A DNA stretch of 32,885 bases from Chloroflexota bacterium (GTDB lineage: Bacteria > Chloroflexota > Anaerolineae > B4-G1 > SLSP01). Location of the stretch: the NCBI GenBank assembly GCA_029555965.1, contig JAKQHY010000192.1:1-32885 (forward strand), given 5' to 3'. Each line of letters starts with the position of its first letter. The stretch's first letter is position 1. The position numbers and the translations under genes are program-made. The notes under the pieces were generated by a model. That model saw only the letters and a program-made list of their open reading frames with translations. It was not told the DNA's origin and did no database searches. Shown one piece after another: positions 1 through 6,810 of this stretch.

Positions 1-485
1 TTCGGCTCGTTCCAGACCTCAATCGGCCAGGCGACCACTTCTTCGCGGCCATACCGCTCAATGAGGTGTTGGAGTGTGGCTTTGACGAGGTCGGCCCATT
101 TTTCGTAGGAGACCGGGGGCGTCACGTTGCCTTTCCAGTAGAAGATCGTCTGTTCGCCCGTCTTCAGCCTGTCCGGCATGAAGCCCAGTTCCAGGAACGG
201 GCGAATGTGATGTTCCAGATAGGAGTCCATGATGCGATCCAGGTAAGTGAAGTTGTAAAAGGGATGCGTCTCGCCATCCATCTCAAGCTCGCGATAGATG
301 CCGACGTCATCGCAGAACAGGCCATGGCCGCGAATGTACCGGAAATGGATAGCCTCTTGCACGATGCGCAGATGGTCAAGGTATTCCTTTTGCAGCGCCA
401 GCCCCATCCGGCCAGTGCCGACACAATAGGTGGCGTTATTTTTGAAAGGTGTTCCCGACACCGGAACCTCAATCTCTTTTGCCAT
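1..485 (-). CDS. GH39 beta-xylosidase, N-terminal part (cut by window edge)
   Basis: Read from ATG 485 leftward, about 161 codons before the window ends. The product starts [17 protein letters not shown] and contains [36 protein letters not shown] and, at the edge, WPIEVWNEP. The last matches the W-N-E-P acid/base motif of clan GH-A enzymes, and the overall pattern is that of GH39 beta-xylosidases, which release xylose from xylooligosaccharides. No signal peptide is seen, so it probably acts in the cytoplasm on imported oligomers. GGAGG at 493-497, 7 bases before the ATG, fixes the start and is the end of a repeat element. It lies downstream of and on the same strand as the LacI-family gene, as expected for a regulon member. 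The catalytic nucleophile lies outside the window, so GH39 rather than another GH-A family is a strong but not final call. Confidence 0.85.
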   Translation of the reverse strand, partial: MAKEIEVPVSGTPFKNNATYCVGTGRMGLALQKEYLDHLRIVQEAIHFRYIRGHGLFCDDVGIYRELEMDGETHPFYNFTYLDRIMDSYLEHHIRPFLELGFMPDRLKTGEQTIFYWKGNVTPPVSYEKWADLVKATLQHLIERYGREEVVAWPIEVWNEP

Positions 486-489
486 AAAA

Positions 490-538
490 AAACCTCCAAA
501 TAAAAGTCTGTTTCACGCAAAGGCGCAAAGACGCAAAG
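490..538 (-). repeat. Intergenic repeat type A fused to the GH39 ribosome binding site
   Basis: On the minus strand this reads as three CTTTGCG-type units followed by TGAAACAGA, an AT-rich stretch and GGAGG. The first 32 bases are identical to those starting at 4585 on the plus strand, in front of the MalF-like gene. In both places the element ends in the Shine-Dalgarno sequence of the next gene. Confidence 0.75.
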
Positions 539-643
539 TAAAGCATAGAACTTGATGGGTCTGGCGCCTTTGTGTGAAATTTTCACTCAACCACGGGTCC
601 CCCCGCCAGTGAATGATAGATTCCTCCGAAACTAAATCGTTAA

Positions 644-710
644 AACGCTCAAACGTGGCAACGCTCAACGTGGCAACGCTCAAACGTGGCAACGTTCAAA
701 CGCGGCAACG
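644..710. repeat. 16-bp tandem repeat, about 4 units
   Basis: Units are AACGCTCAAACGTGGC (644-659), a 15-base variant (660-674), an exact copy (675-690) and a two-mismatch copy (691-706), then a partial AACG. It lies just beyond the stop of the LacI-family gene, between it and the GH39 gene. The units are directly adjacent, so it is not a CRISPR. No function is evident; unit number probably varies between strains. Confidence 0.85.
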
Positions 711-718
711 AATGACCT

Positions 719-1735
719 TCAGGCAGTCAAGGGGCCGGTACTGGCGCGGACGATCAGTTCAGGGTAAAGCACTCGCTGCTGGATAGGCATGGTGCGATCC
801 TGGATCATAGAGACCAGGTAAGCAATGCTTTGCTGTGCCAGGGTAGATAGATTTTGCCTGACGGTGGTGAGCGGCGGCATGAAATAAGCGGCTTCCGCCA
901 TATCGTCATACCCGACGATGGAAACATCCTCAGGGACACGCAGGCCATGCTCCCGTAGAGCGCGCAGCGCGCCCAAGGCCATGCGATCGTTGCCCACAAA
1001 GATGGCGGAAAAAGGCTTATCGCTCGCCAACAGATGTTGGGTTGCGTTGTAGCCGCTGGAAATGACAAATTCCCCACGCTCAATTGGGCCGGGTTCTAAT
1101 CCGTGGGCGGCTAAGGCTGTCAAAAAAGACTCATGTCGGATGCGCGCATCGGAATGGAGGGGCGGCCCATGGACTTCGGCGATCTGCCGGTGCCCCAGGC
1201 CAATCAGATGTTCTACCGCCAATGCTACCCCGTGCCGTTGGTCGAAAATCACGGAAGGGGCTTTGAATCCTGGATCAGTGTCCACAAAGACAAAGGGGAT
1301 GTCGCGGCACACTTCGCGCATCTCCTCGTAAGGAATAAACTGATAAGGGGTGAAGACGATCAACCCATCTATCATGCGGTTGGCTACGTCTTGCAAGGCC
1401 TTGTGAATTTCCTCTTTGGCCGCCAACGGATTGATTTCGGAGATGAGCAAGGTATACCCTCGTTCTCTGGCAGCGCCGAGCATCGGCGGCAAAGGATCGC
1501 CATAGCGCATGTCATACATAATCAATTGTAACATATCCGAGCGCCCGGTGGCTAATACTTTGGCCGCTTGATTGGGGCGATAATCCAATTGACTGATGGC
1601 CTGGAGTACTTTCTGGCGCGTCCGAGGGGCCACATGAGGATGCTGATTGATTACCCGCGAGACGGTCTGATAGGACACTCCGGACAAACTGGCAACATCG
1701 TGTAAAGTGGCGCGTTTAATGAGTTCTTCATTCAT
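719..1735 (-). CDS. LacI-family transcriptional repressor of the xylan locus
   Basis: A 338-residue protein of normal LacI-family length. Residues about 9-30 form the helix-turn-helix (ATLHDVASLSGVSYQTVSRV), followed by the hinge around RPNQAAKVLATGRS. Residues about 65-335 are a periplasmic-binding-like sensor domain (for example FVFVDTDPG, VAGIGYDDM-like IVGYDDMAEA). Recognition residues Tyr22, Gln23 and Arg27 correspond to Tyr17, Gln18 and Arg22 of E. coli LacI. The gene is divergent from the sugar ABC operon, and both promoters carry the same TTGTGA-N4-TCACAA palindrome. I infer that it represses the transporter and itself and is released by an imported xylan-derived sugar. The ATG at 1733-1735 is preceded only by a weak GAGA, so translation may be inefficient. 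The effector sugar cannot be read from the sequence. Confidence 0.95.
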   Translation of the reverse strand: MNEELIKRATLHDVASLSGVSYQTVSRVINQHPHVAPRTRQKVLQAISQLDYRPNQAAKVLATGRSDMLQLIMYDMRYGDPLPPMLGAARERGYTLLISEINPLAAKEEIHKALQDVANRMIDGLIVFTPYQFIPYEEMREVCRDIPFVFVDTDPGFKAPSVIFDQRHGVALAVEHLIGLGHRQIAEVHGPPLHSDARIRHESFLTALAAHGLEPGPIERGEFVISSGYNATQHLLASDKPFSAIFVGNDRMALGALRALREHGLRVPEDVSIVGYDDMAEAAYFMPPLTTVRQNLSTLAQQSIAYLVSMIQDRTMPIQQRVLYPELIVRASTGPLTA

Positions 1736-1756
1736 GGGAGTCTCTTGTTAGCTCAA

Positions 1757-1772
1757 TTGTGACTATTCACAA
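1757..1772. promoter_or_regulatory. LacI-family operator O1, in front of the repressor gene
   Basis: TTGTGACTATTCACAA, a palindrome with two perfect 6-base arms around CTAT. It lies 22 bases before the repressor start codon and just downstream of its predicted -10 box, a position suited to autorepression. The same arms occur at 1947-1962. Confidence 0.85.
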
Positions 1773-1784
1773 CGCATTTCTGAC

Positions 1785-1813
1785 ATTATACTGTAAGTTA
1801 TATCCTGACGCAA
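1785..1813 (-). promoter_or_regulatory. Promoter of the LacI-family gene
   Basis: On the minus strand, -10 TATAAT (1785-1790) lies 17 bases after TTGCGT (1808-1813). The -10 is a perfect consensus; the -35 keeps only TTG. Transcription would start near 1778, just before operator O1. Confidence 0.6.
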
Positions 1814-1913
1814 TACATACTCTCAATTTTTTTCAAAAAACATGTGAAAACAGTGTTTTTAAGGTAAAAAACAGGTCAAATCCCCCAAATTCCCGAAGTT
1901 TTCAGATTGGGTA

Positions 1914-1942
1914 TTGACGTCTTACAAAACCTATGATATATT
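1914..1942 (+). promoter_or_regulatory. Promoter of the sugar ABC operon
   Basis: TTGACG (1914-1919) and TATATT (1937-1942) are 17 bases apart. The start point would fall near 1949, inside operator O2, so a bound repressor would block initiation. The 100 bases upstream are AT-rich, with runs of T and A around 1826-1860. Confidence 0.65.
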
Positions 1943-1946
1943 TTTA

Positions 1947-1962
1947 TTGTGAGCAGTCACAA
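1947..1962. promoter_or_regulatory. LacI-family operator O2, at the ABC operon start point
   Basis: TTGTGAGCAGTCACAA has the same arms and spacing as O1. With the flanking base its left half reads ATTGTGAGC, exactly the half-site of the E. coli lac operator. It overlaps the predicted start of the transporter transcript. Confidence 0.88.
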
Positions 1963-1980
1963 CCTCATAATCAAAGTCCC

Positions 1981-2043
1981 CATTGAAAAAAGGGGGGGGT
2001 GATATCCAAGCATCTTGAGAAGTTCCCCACCCTCATTTCAATG
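1981..2043 (+). promoter_or_regulatory. Long imperfect hairpin in the leader of the ABC operon mRNA
   Basis: CATTGAAA (1981-1988) pairs with TTTCAATG (2036-2043). The pairing continues inward through the G-run at 1992-1999 against CCCCACCCTC, giving roughly 19 base pairs with about three mismatches. It sits between the predicted start point and the binding-protein start codon and contains no ORF. It may stabilise the mRNA or control read-through. No known riboswitch was recognised. Confidence 0.5.
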
Positions 2044-2077
2044 AGGTTCACCATCATACCTTATGGAGGAGAATAGT

Positions 2078-3466
2078 ATGGAAAGGAAGAATTTAAGTCG
2101 TCGTGAGTTTTTGCAGTTGGCCGCTTTGACAGGCGCCGGGATGGTATTGGCTGCCTGCGGCGGTAAACCCACCGAGGCCCCGGCAACGCAGGAGTCTCCA
2201 GGCGCCGGCCCCACGGCAGCGCCCGCAGCCAAAGACCCCACCCCCTTCCTGTTTTGGTTCCAGGCCGAGAATCACAAGCCGGAATATGATCGGCGGCAGT
2301 CCGAGATCGAACAGAAGTTCAACCTCAAGATCAGTTATGAGATGATGTCCCGCGATGCGATGACCCAGAAGTTCCCGGCGACCCTGATGGCCGGCAGCGG
2401 CTTCCCCGATATCATCGAGCAAAACGCGGATGACGTCGTCAAATTCCTGAAGGGGGATGACAGCATCATTCCTTTTGTGGACCTGAAACCCGCCCTCCAG
2501 GCCGGCCCCTACGCCAACGAGGTCTTGACGAGCCGGTTTGACCGCTACAGCAAGGATGGCAAGTATTACGGCGCCCCCCATGACGTCCACCCGGTGGTGA
2601 TGCTGTACCACGACCGCGCGTGGAAAGAATTCGGCATTGACATGGCGACCGTGGATACCTACGACAAATTCCTGGACGCCGCCAAGGAAGTGGCGAAGCA
2701 GACGAATATGGTGATGCCGGATGGTCGCCCGCGCGCCGTCATCATGGACTGCCTGAACTGCACCAACCTGCCGGCGCGGATGATGGACAAGGGCATTTGG
2801 TGGACAAACGCCAACGGGGAATCAATGCTGAACGACCCTGGGATGAAAGAAGCCGCCGCCGACTGGATGCGCTTCCACGACTACTGGATAGATATTGACT
2901 GGGGCAACCAGGTTGCCATGGTCAAGGAAGGTCAAGTGTTGGCGCAGTTCTGCCCGGACTGGTTGTACGGCATTCACTTCCAGGGCACCGCCGAGGACAA
3001 AGAATGGCTGGCCGATTCGCCTATGCGGATGACGAGCCTGCCGGGCATGTCGGGCGATTCGCCGCGCACCACCTCGTGGGGCGGCACCAGCGCCTCCGTG
3101 CCGAAACTGAGCAAAATCGCCGACCAGGCCATCAACGTGCTGCTGTATGTGTACTTTGAAAATGGCGACGGCCAACTGGCGCAGCGGTTTGTGGACACCG
3201 GGATCCTCCCGCCCGCAAAGAGCGCCTGGGAAGCCGATGTTTTCCACAAACCCACCGAATACCTGGGAGGACAAATTGCCGGCGAGATCTTTATTGATGC
3301 GGCCGGGCGCCTGCCCAGCTACTCTGAGCAGTGGACGACGAGCCTGGTTGCCTCGGCCTGGAGCGCGCAATTTACCGCGGCCTGGGCCGGTGAAATGTCC
3401 CTCGATGAGTGCATCAGCGCGGCTCACGAGCAAGCTATCGCGGACATTGAGAAGAACAAATTCTAA
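2078..3466 (+). CDS. Sugar ABC transporter substrate-binding lipoprotein
   Basis: A 462-residue extracellular solute-binding protein of the carbohydrate-uptake (family 1) type. The N-terminus has a twin-arginine motif (SRREFL, residues 7-12), a hydrophobic stretch and a lipobox LAAC with Cys27, so it is probably exported folded by Tat and lipid-anchored outside the membrane. A Pro/Ala/Thr-rich linker (about 30-52) precedes the binding domain (FLFWFQAENHKPEYDRRQSE onward). I chose ATG 2078, since GGAGGA at 2065-2070 is its ribosome binding site and the in-frame ATG at 2063 would overlap that site. It is the first gene of the repressor-controlled operon, followed by permeases and xylanases, so xylooligosaccharides are the inferred ligand. 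Confidence 0.93.
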   Translation: MERKNLSRREFLQLAALTGAGMVLAACGGKPTEAPATQESPGAGPTAAPAAKDPTPFLFWFQAENHKPEYDRRQSEIEQKFNLKISYEMMSRDAMTQKFPATLMAGSGFPDIIEQNADDVVKFLKGDDSIIPFVDLKPALQAGPYANEVLTSRFDRYSKDGKYYGAPHDVHPVVMLYHDRAWKEFGIDMATVDTYDKFLDAAKEVAKQTNMVMPDGRPRAVIMDCLNCTNLPARMMDKGIWWTNANGESMLNDPGMKEAAADWMRFHDYWIDIDWGNQVAMVKEGQVLAQFCPDWLYGIHFQGTAEDKEWLADSPMRMTSLPGMSGDSPRTTSWGGTSASVPKLSKIADQAINVLLYVYFENGDGQLAQRFVDTGILPPAKSAWEADVFHKPTEYLGGQIAGEIFIDAAGRLPSYSEQWTTSLVASAWSAQFTAAWAGEMSLDECISAAHEQAIADIEKNKF

Positions 3467-3517
3467 CCAAAGCCGGGGTGTACGTTTGCCCCTGTTTGCG
3501 TTACTTGGTGAGTTCAT

Positions 3518-3548
3518 ACCGGGGGAGAAGGGGAATTGCTCCCCCGGT
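3518..3548 (+). terminator. Hairpin after the binding-protein gene (leaky terminator or mRNA stabiliser)
   Basis: ACCGGGGGAG (3518-3527) pairs perfectly with CTCCCCCGGT (3539-3548) over a loop of 11 bases, followed by TATTTTATG. Such hairpins between a binding-protein gene and its permease genes usually keep binding-protein expression above that of the permeases. Confidence 0.65.
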
Positions 3549-3577
3549 TATTTTATGTAAGGATAGCAAGAACTCAA

Positions 3578-4456
3578 ATGGCAACCCCAGCTTTATCTAT
3601 ACAAAACCCCCTATCTCGTCCCAAAATTGGCCTTTTTCGTTTGCGGGCCATTGTCACCACCGTGATAGCCGCTATCCTGGCCCTCGTGTTTGTGTGGCCT
3701 TTTTTGTGTCTTGTAGGTGCGACTTTCAACCAGATTGACGCGGTGCTGAACCCGCTGATCCCAATCCCGGCCAAATTCAGTTTGCAGTTCTATCAGTTGA
3801 TGTTTAATGAAAAGTATCACTTTCAGGATTACATCCTGAATTCGGTCGTCGTGAGTGTCAGCGCCACGGCGCTCAGCGCTCTGGCGTGTGCGCTATCGGG
3901 CTATGCTTTGGCAAAGCTGCGCTTTCCGGGGCGCGACCTCTTGTTCTCTCTCATCATCGGGGTGATGCTGTTGCCCACCGCTACCATGTTGGTTCCGCAA
4001 TTCGTCGTGATGCGCGAGTTGAAGCTGGTGAATAACTATTGGGGGCTGATCCTGCCCGGCGTGGGCGGCGGCGCCTTTGGCATCTTTCTAATGCGCCAGT
4101 TTATGCTCAACATCCCCACCGAGATGCTGGAAGCGGCGCGGATGGATGGCGCCAATGAGTTCGAGTTGTTCTCCAGGATCGTGCTGCCGAACGCCAAAGC
4201 CGGGATCGGCGTCATTGCGACCCTTTCCCTGCGCGGCAACTGGAATGCCCTGTTATGGCCGCAGCTCATCATCACGGATCCGGCCAAGCAGCTCTTGATG
4301 CCCCAAATCGCGCTGCACAACAACTTGATGGTCGAGGTTTGGGCTATCCACGTGGTCCGGACGGCTTCTCTGGTGGCGGCGATGGTTCCCCTGGCCTTGT
4401 ATGCCTACAGCCAACGCCACTTTATATCCACCCTGGCCGGGGCCATCAAAGGCTGA
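3578..4456 (+). CDS. Sugar ABC permease, MalG-like (first copy)
   Basis: A 292-residue inner-membrane protein of normal MalG-family length with about six hydrophobic segments. It carries the EAA loop EAARMDGANEFELFSRIVLP, which contacts the ATPase. I place the start at MATPALS (3578) rather than an upstream codon, because the paralogue at 5591 aligns from there. The ribosome binding site is poor (AAGGA 14 bases upstream), so translation may be low. It follows the binding-protein gene after a hairpin. The protein closely matches the second MalG-like subunit at 5591-6484, with the central part almost identical even at DNA level. Confidence 0.9.
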   Translation: MATPALSIQNPLSRPKIGLFRLRAIVTTVIAAILALVFVWPFLCLVGATFNQIDAVLNPLIPIPAKFSLQFYQLMFNEKYHFQDYILNSVVVSVSATALSALACALSGYALAKLRFPGRDLLFSLIIGVMLLPTATMLVPQFVVMRELKLVNNYWGLILPGVGGGAFGIFLMRQFMLNIPTEMLEAARMDGANEFELFSRIVLPNAKAGIGVIATLSLRGNWNALLWPQLIITDPAKQLLMPQIALHNNLMVEVWAIHVVRTASLVAAMVPLALYAYSQRHFISTLAGAIKG

Positions 4457-4465
4457 GTATCTTTT

Positions 4466-4560
4466 GCGGTTGGACGAAAATTTTCACCACAAAGGACACG
4501 AAGAACACAAAGGGTTTTCTCGGTGAACTCGGTGTGCTCTGTGGCTATTTTCAAGGGAGG
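4466..4560 (+). repeat. Intergenic repeat type B (CACAAAGG / CTCTGTGG element), copy 1
   Basis: The element begins GCGGTTGGACGAAAATTTTC, then has three 9-base units of the CACAAAGGA type, then CTCGGTGAA-like units, then CTATTTTCAAGGGAGG. The CACA and TGTG parts are complementary, so it can fold on itself. Near-identical copies lie at 6588-6683 and 6711-6807. Short ORFs across it are repeat artefacts. Confidence 0.8.
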
Positions 4561-4584
4561 CGCCAAGCTCGCCAAGTTTTTTCT

Positions 4585-4635
4585 CTTTGCGTCTTTGCGC
4601 CTTTGCGTGAAACAGATTCTTATTTTCAGAGGAGG
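4585..4635 (+). repeat. Intergenic repeat type A ending in the MalF-like gene's ribosome binding site
   Basis: Three CTTTGCG-type units, TGAAACAGA, then TATTTTCAGAGGAGG. The first 32 bases match the element before the GH39 gene. The final GGAGG (4631-4635) is the Shine-Dalgarno sequence of the gene starting at 4641. Confidence 0.75.
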
Positions 4636-4640
4636 CATTG

Positions 4641-5594
4641 ATGGCAAGTATGGCTGTTTCAAGATCGCCAAAAAAGCGTTCCGCAATTCAAAGATTCTTT
4701 TCCGATCAGACGAAGTGGACGCCCTATCTGTTTGTTGCGCCTTTTTTCATTACGTTTGCGATTTTCACGCTCTACCCGATGTTGCGCGCCGTCGTGATGG
4801 GGTTTCAGGAATCGTTGGGCTACACCGGCAAATGGGAGTGGGTGGGGCTGGCTAATTTTGTCGAAGCGTTAACCAATGACCCCCGTATGGGCACCTCCCT
4901 CAAAAACTTCGTCTATTTCACCGTGGGGAGTCTGGCGACCCAGTTGCCCTGCGCGTTTTTAATAGCCTTGCTCCTGACCTCCCGTTCGCTCAAGGCTAAG
5001 AGCCTGTGGCGCACGCTGTTTTTTATTCCTTCGGTTCTACCAGGCGTGACGATGGGTATCATCGGTGGATGGTTTTTCAGCAAGACGCACGGATTTGCCA
5101 ATGCGCTCATTGTCGCCTTCGGCGGGCCGCGTGTGGACTGGGCCGGTTTTGCAGAATACATCATTCCCAGATTGTTGTTGATTGCTTTCTGGCAATGGAT
5201 GGGCAATCACGCAGTGTTCCTCATCGCCGGAATGAGTGGGATCGGGGATGAGATTATCGAGGCTTCCATTGTAGATGGGGCGACGCCCTGGCAACGCGCC
5301 CGCTATATCGTTTTGCCGCTGCTCAAACCGGTCTTCGCCTATATCTCGATCACGGCAGCGGCAGGATCGCTGATGAATTTCGAGGTTCCTTATGTTCTGT
5401 TAGGCACCGATGGAGGTGCGCGCGGGAAGGGCTGGTTCTTCATGACCCACATCCAACAGATGGCCTTTGGACAATTCCGTATGGGCTATGCGACGGCCAT
5501 TGGCTGGCTGGTCTTTTTCATAGCGGTCGTGATTACCATTTTGCAGTTAAGAGTCTATGAATTCAGACTGGGCAAGCAGGAGGAAGCATCATGA
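4641..5594 (+). CDS. Sugar ABC permease, MalF-like
   Basis: A 317-residue membrane protein of the MalF/UgpA type. The first hydrophobic segment starts about residue 26 (YLFVAPFFITFAIFTLYPM), and the EAA-type loop reads EASIVDGATPWQRARYIVLP. It should pair with one of the two MalG-like subunits to form the membrane channel for the sugar. ATG 4641 is chosen because GGAGG lies 5 bases upstream; a TTG directly before it (4638) is less likely. It overlaps the next permease by ATGA (5591-5594), so those two are translationally coupled. It is separated from the first MalG-like gene by two repeat elements. Confidence 0.93.
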   Translation: MASMAVSRSPKKRSAIQRFFSDQTKWTPYLFVAPFFITFAIFTLYPMLRAVVMGFQESLGYTGKWEWVGLANFVEALTNDPRMGTSLKNFVYFTVGSLATQLPCAFLIALLLTSRSLKAKSLWRTLFFIPSVLPGVTMGIIGGWFFSKTHGFANALIVAFGGPRVDWAGFAEYIIPRLLLIAFWQWMGNHAVFLIAGMSGIGDEIIEASIVDGATPWQRARYIVLPLLKPVFAYISITAAAGSLMNFEVPYVLLGTDGGARGKGWFFMTHIQQMAFGQFRMGYATAIGWLVFFIAVVITILQLRVYEFRLGKQEEAS

Positions 5595-6484
5595 CAACGC
5601 CAAATGTTACCGCCCCTCCCCCCGGACGCGCGCTCCCTGTACAGCCAAAGATTGGTTTCTTCCGCTTGCAGGCCATTCTATCCACAGCCCTGGCGGCGAT
5701 CCTCGCCCTGATTTTCATCTGGCCTTTCTTGTGCGTCGTGGGTTCGACGTTTAACAAAATTGACGCGGTGCTGAACCCGCTGACCCCGATCCCGACTCAA
5801 TTTAGTACCCAGTTCTACCAGCTCATGTTTGGTGAAAAGTACCAACTTCAAAAATACGTTATGAACTCGGTATGGGTTGCTGTGGCGACAACGGCGTTGA
5901 GCACTCTGGCATGTGCGCTGTCGGGCTACGCTCTAGCCAAACTGCGCTTCCCAGGACGCGACCTCTTGTTCTCCCTCATCATCGGGGTGATGCTGTTGCC
6001 CACCGCCACCATGTTGGTCCCTTCGTTCATCGTGATGCGCGATCTGAATTTGGTGGATAACTACTGGGGGCTGATCCTGCCCGGCGTGGGCGGCAACGCC
6101 TTTGGCATCTTTCTGATGCGCCAGTTTATGCTCAACATCCCCACCGAGATGCTGGAAGCGGCGCGGATGGACGGCGCCAATGAGTTCGAGTTGTTTTACA
6201 AGATCGTGTTGCCGAACGCCAAAGCCGGGATCGGCGTCATTGCGACCCTCTCCCTGCGCGGCACCTGGAACTCGCTGTTGTGGCCGCAAATCCTCATCAC
6301 GGATGTGAACAAACGCCTGATCATGCCGGCCATCGCCAATCTGAACCAGCAGCAAGTGGCCGATGTTTTCGCCCTGCCCGTTGTCCGCACCGCGGCGATT
6401 GTGGCGGCGTTGGTGCCGTTGGCGCTCTATGCGTACAGCCAGCGGTACTTCATTTCCACCCTAGCGGGGGCCATCAAGGGGTAG
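5591..6484 (+). CDS. Sugar ABC permease, MalG-like (second copy)
   Basis: A 297-residue inner-membrane protein with the EAA loop EAARMDGANEFELFYKIVLP. It overlaps the MalF-like gene by 4 bases, the normal arrangement for a permease pair, so this copy is the likelier partner. Compared with the first copy, the N-terminal 15 residues and the segment before the last membrane helix (NLNQQQVADVFALP versus LHNNLMVEVWAIHV) differ most, while the centre is nearly the same. Those variable parts could alter assembly or specificity, but this is inference. No ATP-binding subunit follows. Confidence 0.93.
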   Translation: MTTPNVTAPPPGRALPVQPKIGFFRLQAILSTALAAILALIFIWPFLCVVGSTFNKIDAVLNPLTPIPTQFSTQFYQLMFGEKYQLQKYVMNSVWVAVATTALSTLACALSGYALAKLRFPGRDLLFSLIIGVMLLPTATMLVPSFIVMRDLNLVDNYWGLILPGVGGNAFGIFLMRQFMLNIPTEMLEAARMDGANEFELFYKIVLPNAKAGIGVIATLSLRGTWNSLLWPQILITDVNKRLIMPAIANLNQQQVADVFALPVVRTAAIVAALVPLALYAYSQRYFISTLAGAIKG

Positions 6485-6503
6485 CCTTCCTCCTTGAGTG
6501 CTG

Positions 6504-6545
6504 AGCAAACTGCCTGGGAAGCATTGGCTTCTCAGGCAGTTTGCT
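6504..6545 (+). terminator. Strong hairpin terminator after the ABC operon
   Basis: AGCAAACTGCCTG (6504-6516) pairs perfectly with CAGGCAGTTTGCT (6533-6545). The pairing continues inward through a GGAAGC/GCTTCT stem to a small loop, giving about 19 base pairs in all. There is no clear T-run after it, so it may stop transcription only partly or protect the 3' end. Confidence 0.7.
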
Positions 6546-6587
6546 GTATAGTGAAGGCAACACGCGAACGCTCCAACACCTATTTCT

Positions 6588-6683
6588 AAGGATGAAAATT
6601 TTTTTACCGCAGAGATCGCAGAGATCGCAGAGATTTTCTTTTTTCTCTGTGAACTCTGTACCCTCTGTGGCTATTTTCAAGGG
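6588..6683 (+). repeat. Intergenic repeat type B, copy 2 (diverged)
   Basis: It reads GGATGAAAATTTTTTTACCG, then three GCAGAGATC units instead of CACAAAGGA units, then CTCTGTGAA, CTCTGTACC and CTCTGTGGC, ending CTATTTTCAAGGG. The same scaffold carries a different internal 9-base unit. It is not directly followed by a gene. Confidence 0.7.
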
Positions 6684-6710
6684 AATTCATCATTAACCGG
6701 CGGTTCACCA

Positions 6711-6807
6711 GCGGTTGGATGAAAATTTTCACCACAAAGGACACGAAGGACACAAAGGGTTTTCTCTGTGAACTCTGTGATCTCTGTGGCTATTTTCAGA
6801 GGAGAGG
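6711..6807 (+). repeat. Intergenic repeat type B, copy 3, ending in the xylanase ribosome binding site
   Basis: The closest match to copy 1: GCGGTTGGATGAAAATTTTC, three CACAAAGGA-type units, three CTCTGTGAA-type units, then CTATTTTCAGAGGAGAGG. AGGAG at 6800-6804 is 6 bases before the GH10 start codon, so the element supplies its Shine-Dalgarno sequence. Together with the terminator and copy 2 it fills the 326-base gap; no further gene is seen there. Confidence 0.8.
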
Positions 6808-6810
6808 ACA

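Noticed and set aside
66..586. Open frames of 145 codons (plus) and 140 codons (minus) over the left edge
   Set aside because: Both are in other frames than the GH39 gene, which has a ribosome binding site and family motifs. The minus one also runs through the repeat and contains the pseudo-peptide [11 protein letters not shown].
644..710. CRISPR array
   Set aside because: The units are adjacent with no spacers, the unit is only 16 bases, and no cas gene is nearby.
1757..1962. CRP/FNR binding sites
   Set aside because: The TGTGA and TCACA halves are separated by 4 bases instead of the 6 of a CRP site, and a LacI-family gene with a matching recognition helix lies next to them.
4255..4855. 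Short frames across the type A/B repeats with TTKDTKNTKG-like and [13 protein letters not shown] peptides
   Set aside because: These peptides are translations of intergenic repeats and recur wherever the repeats occur; they are not genes.
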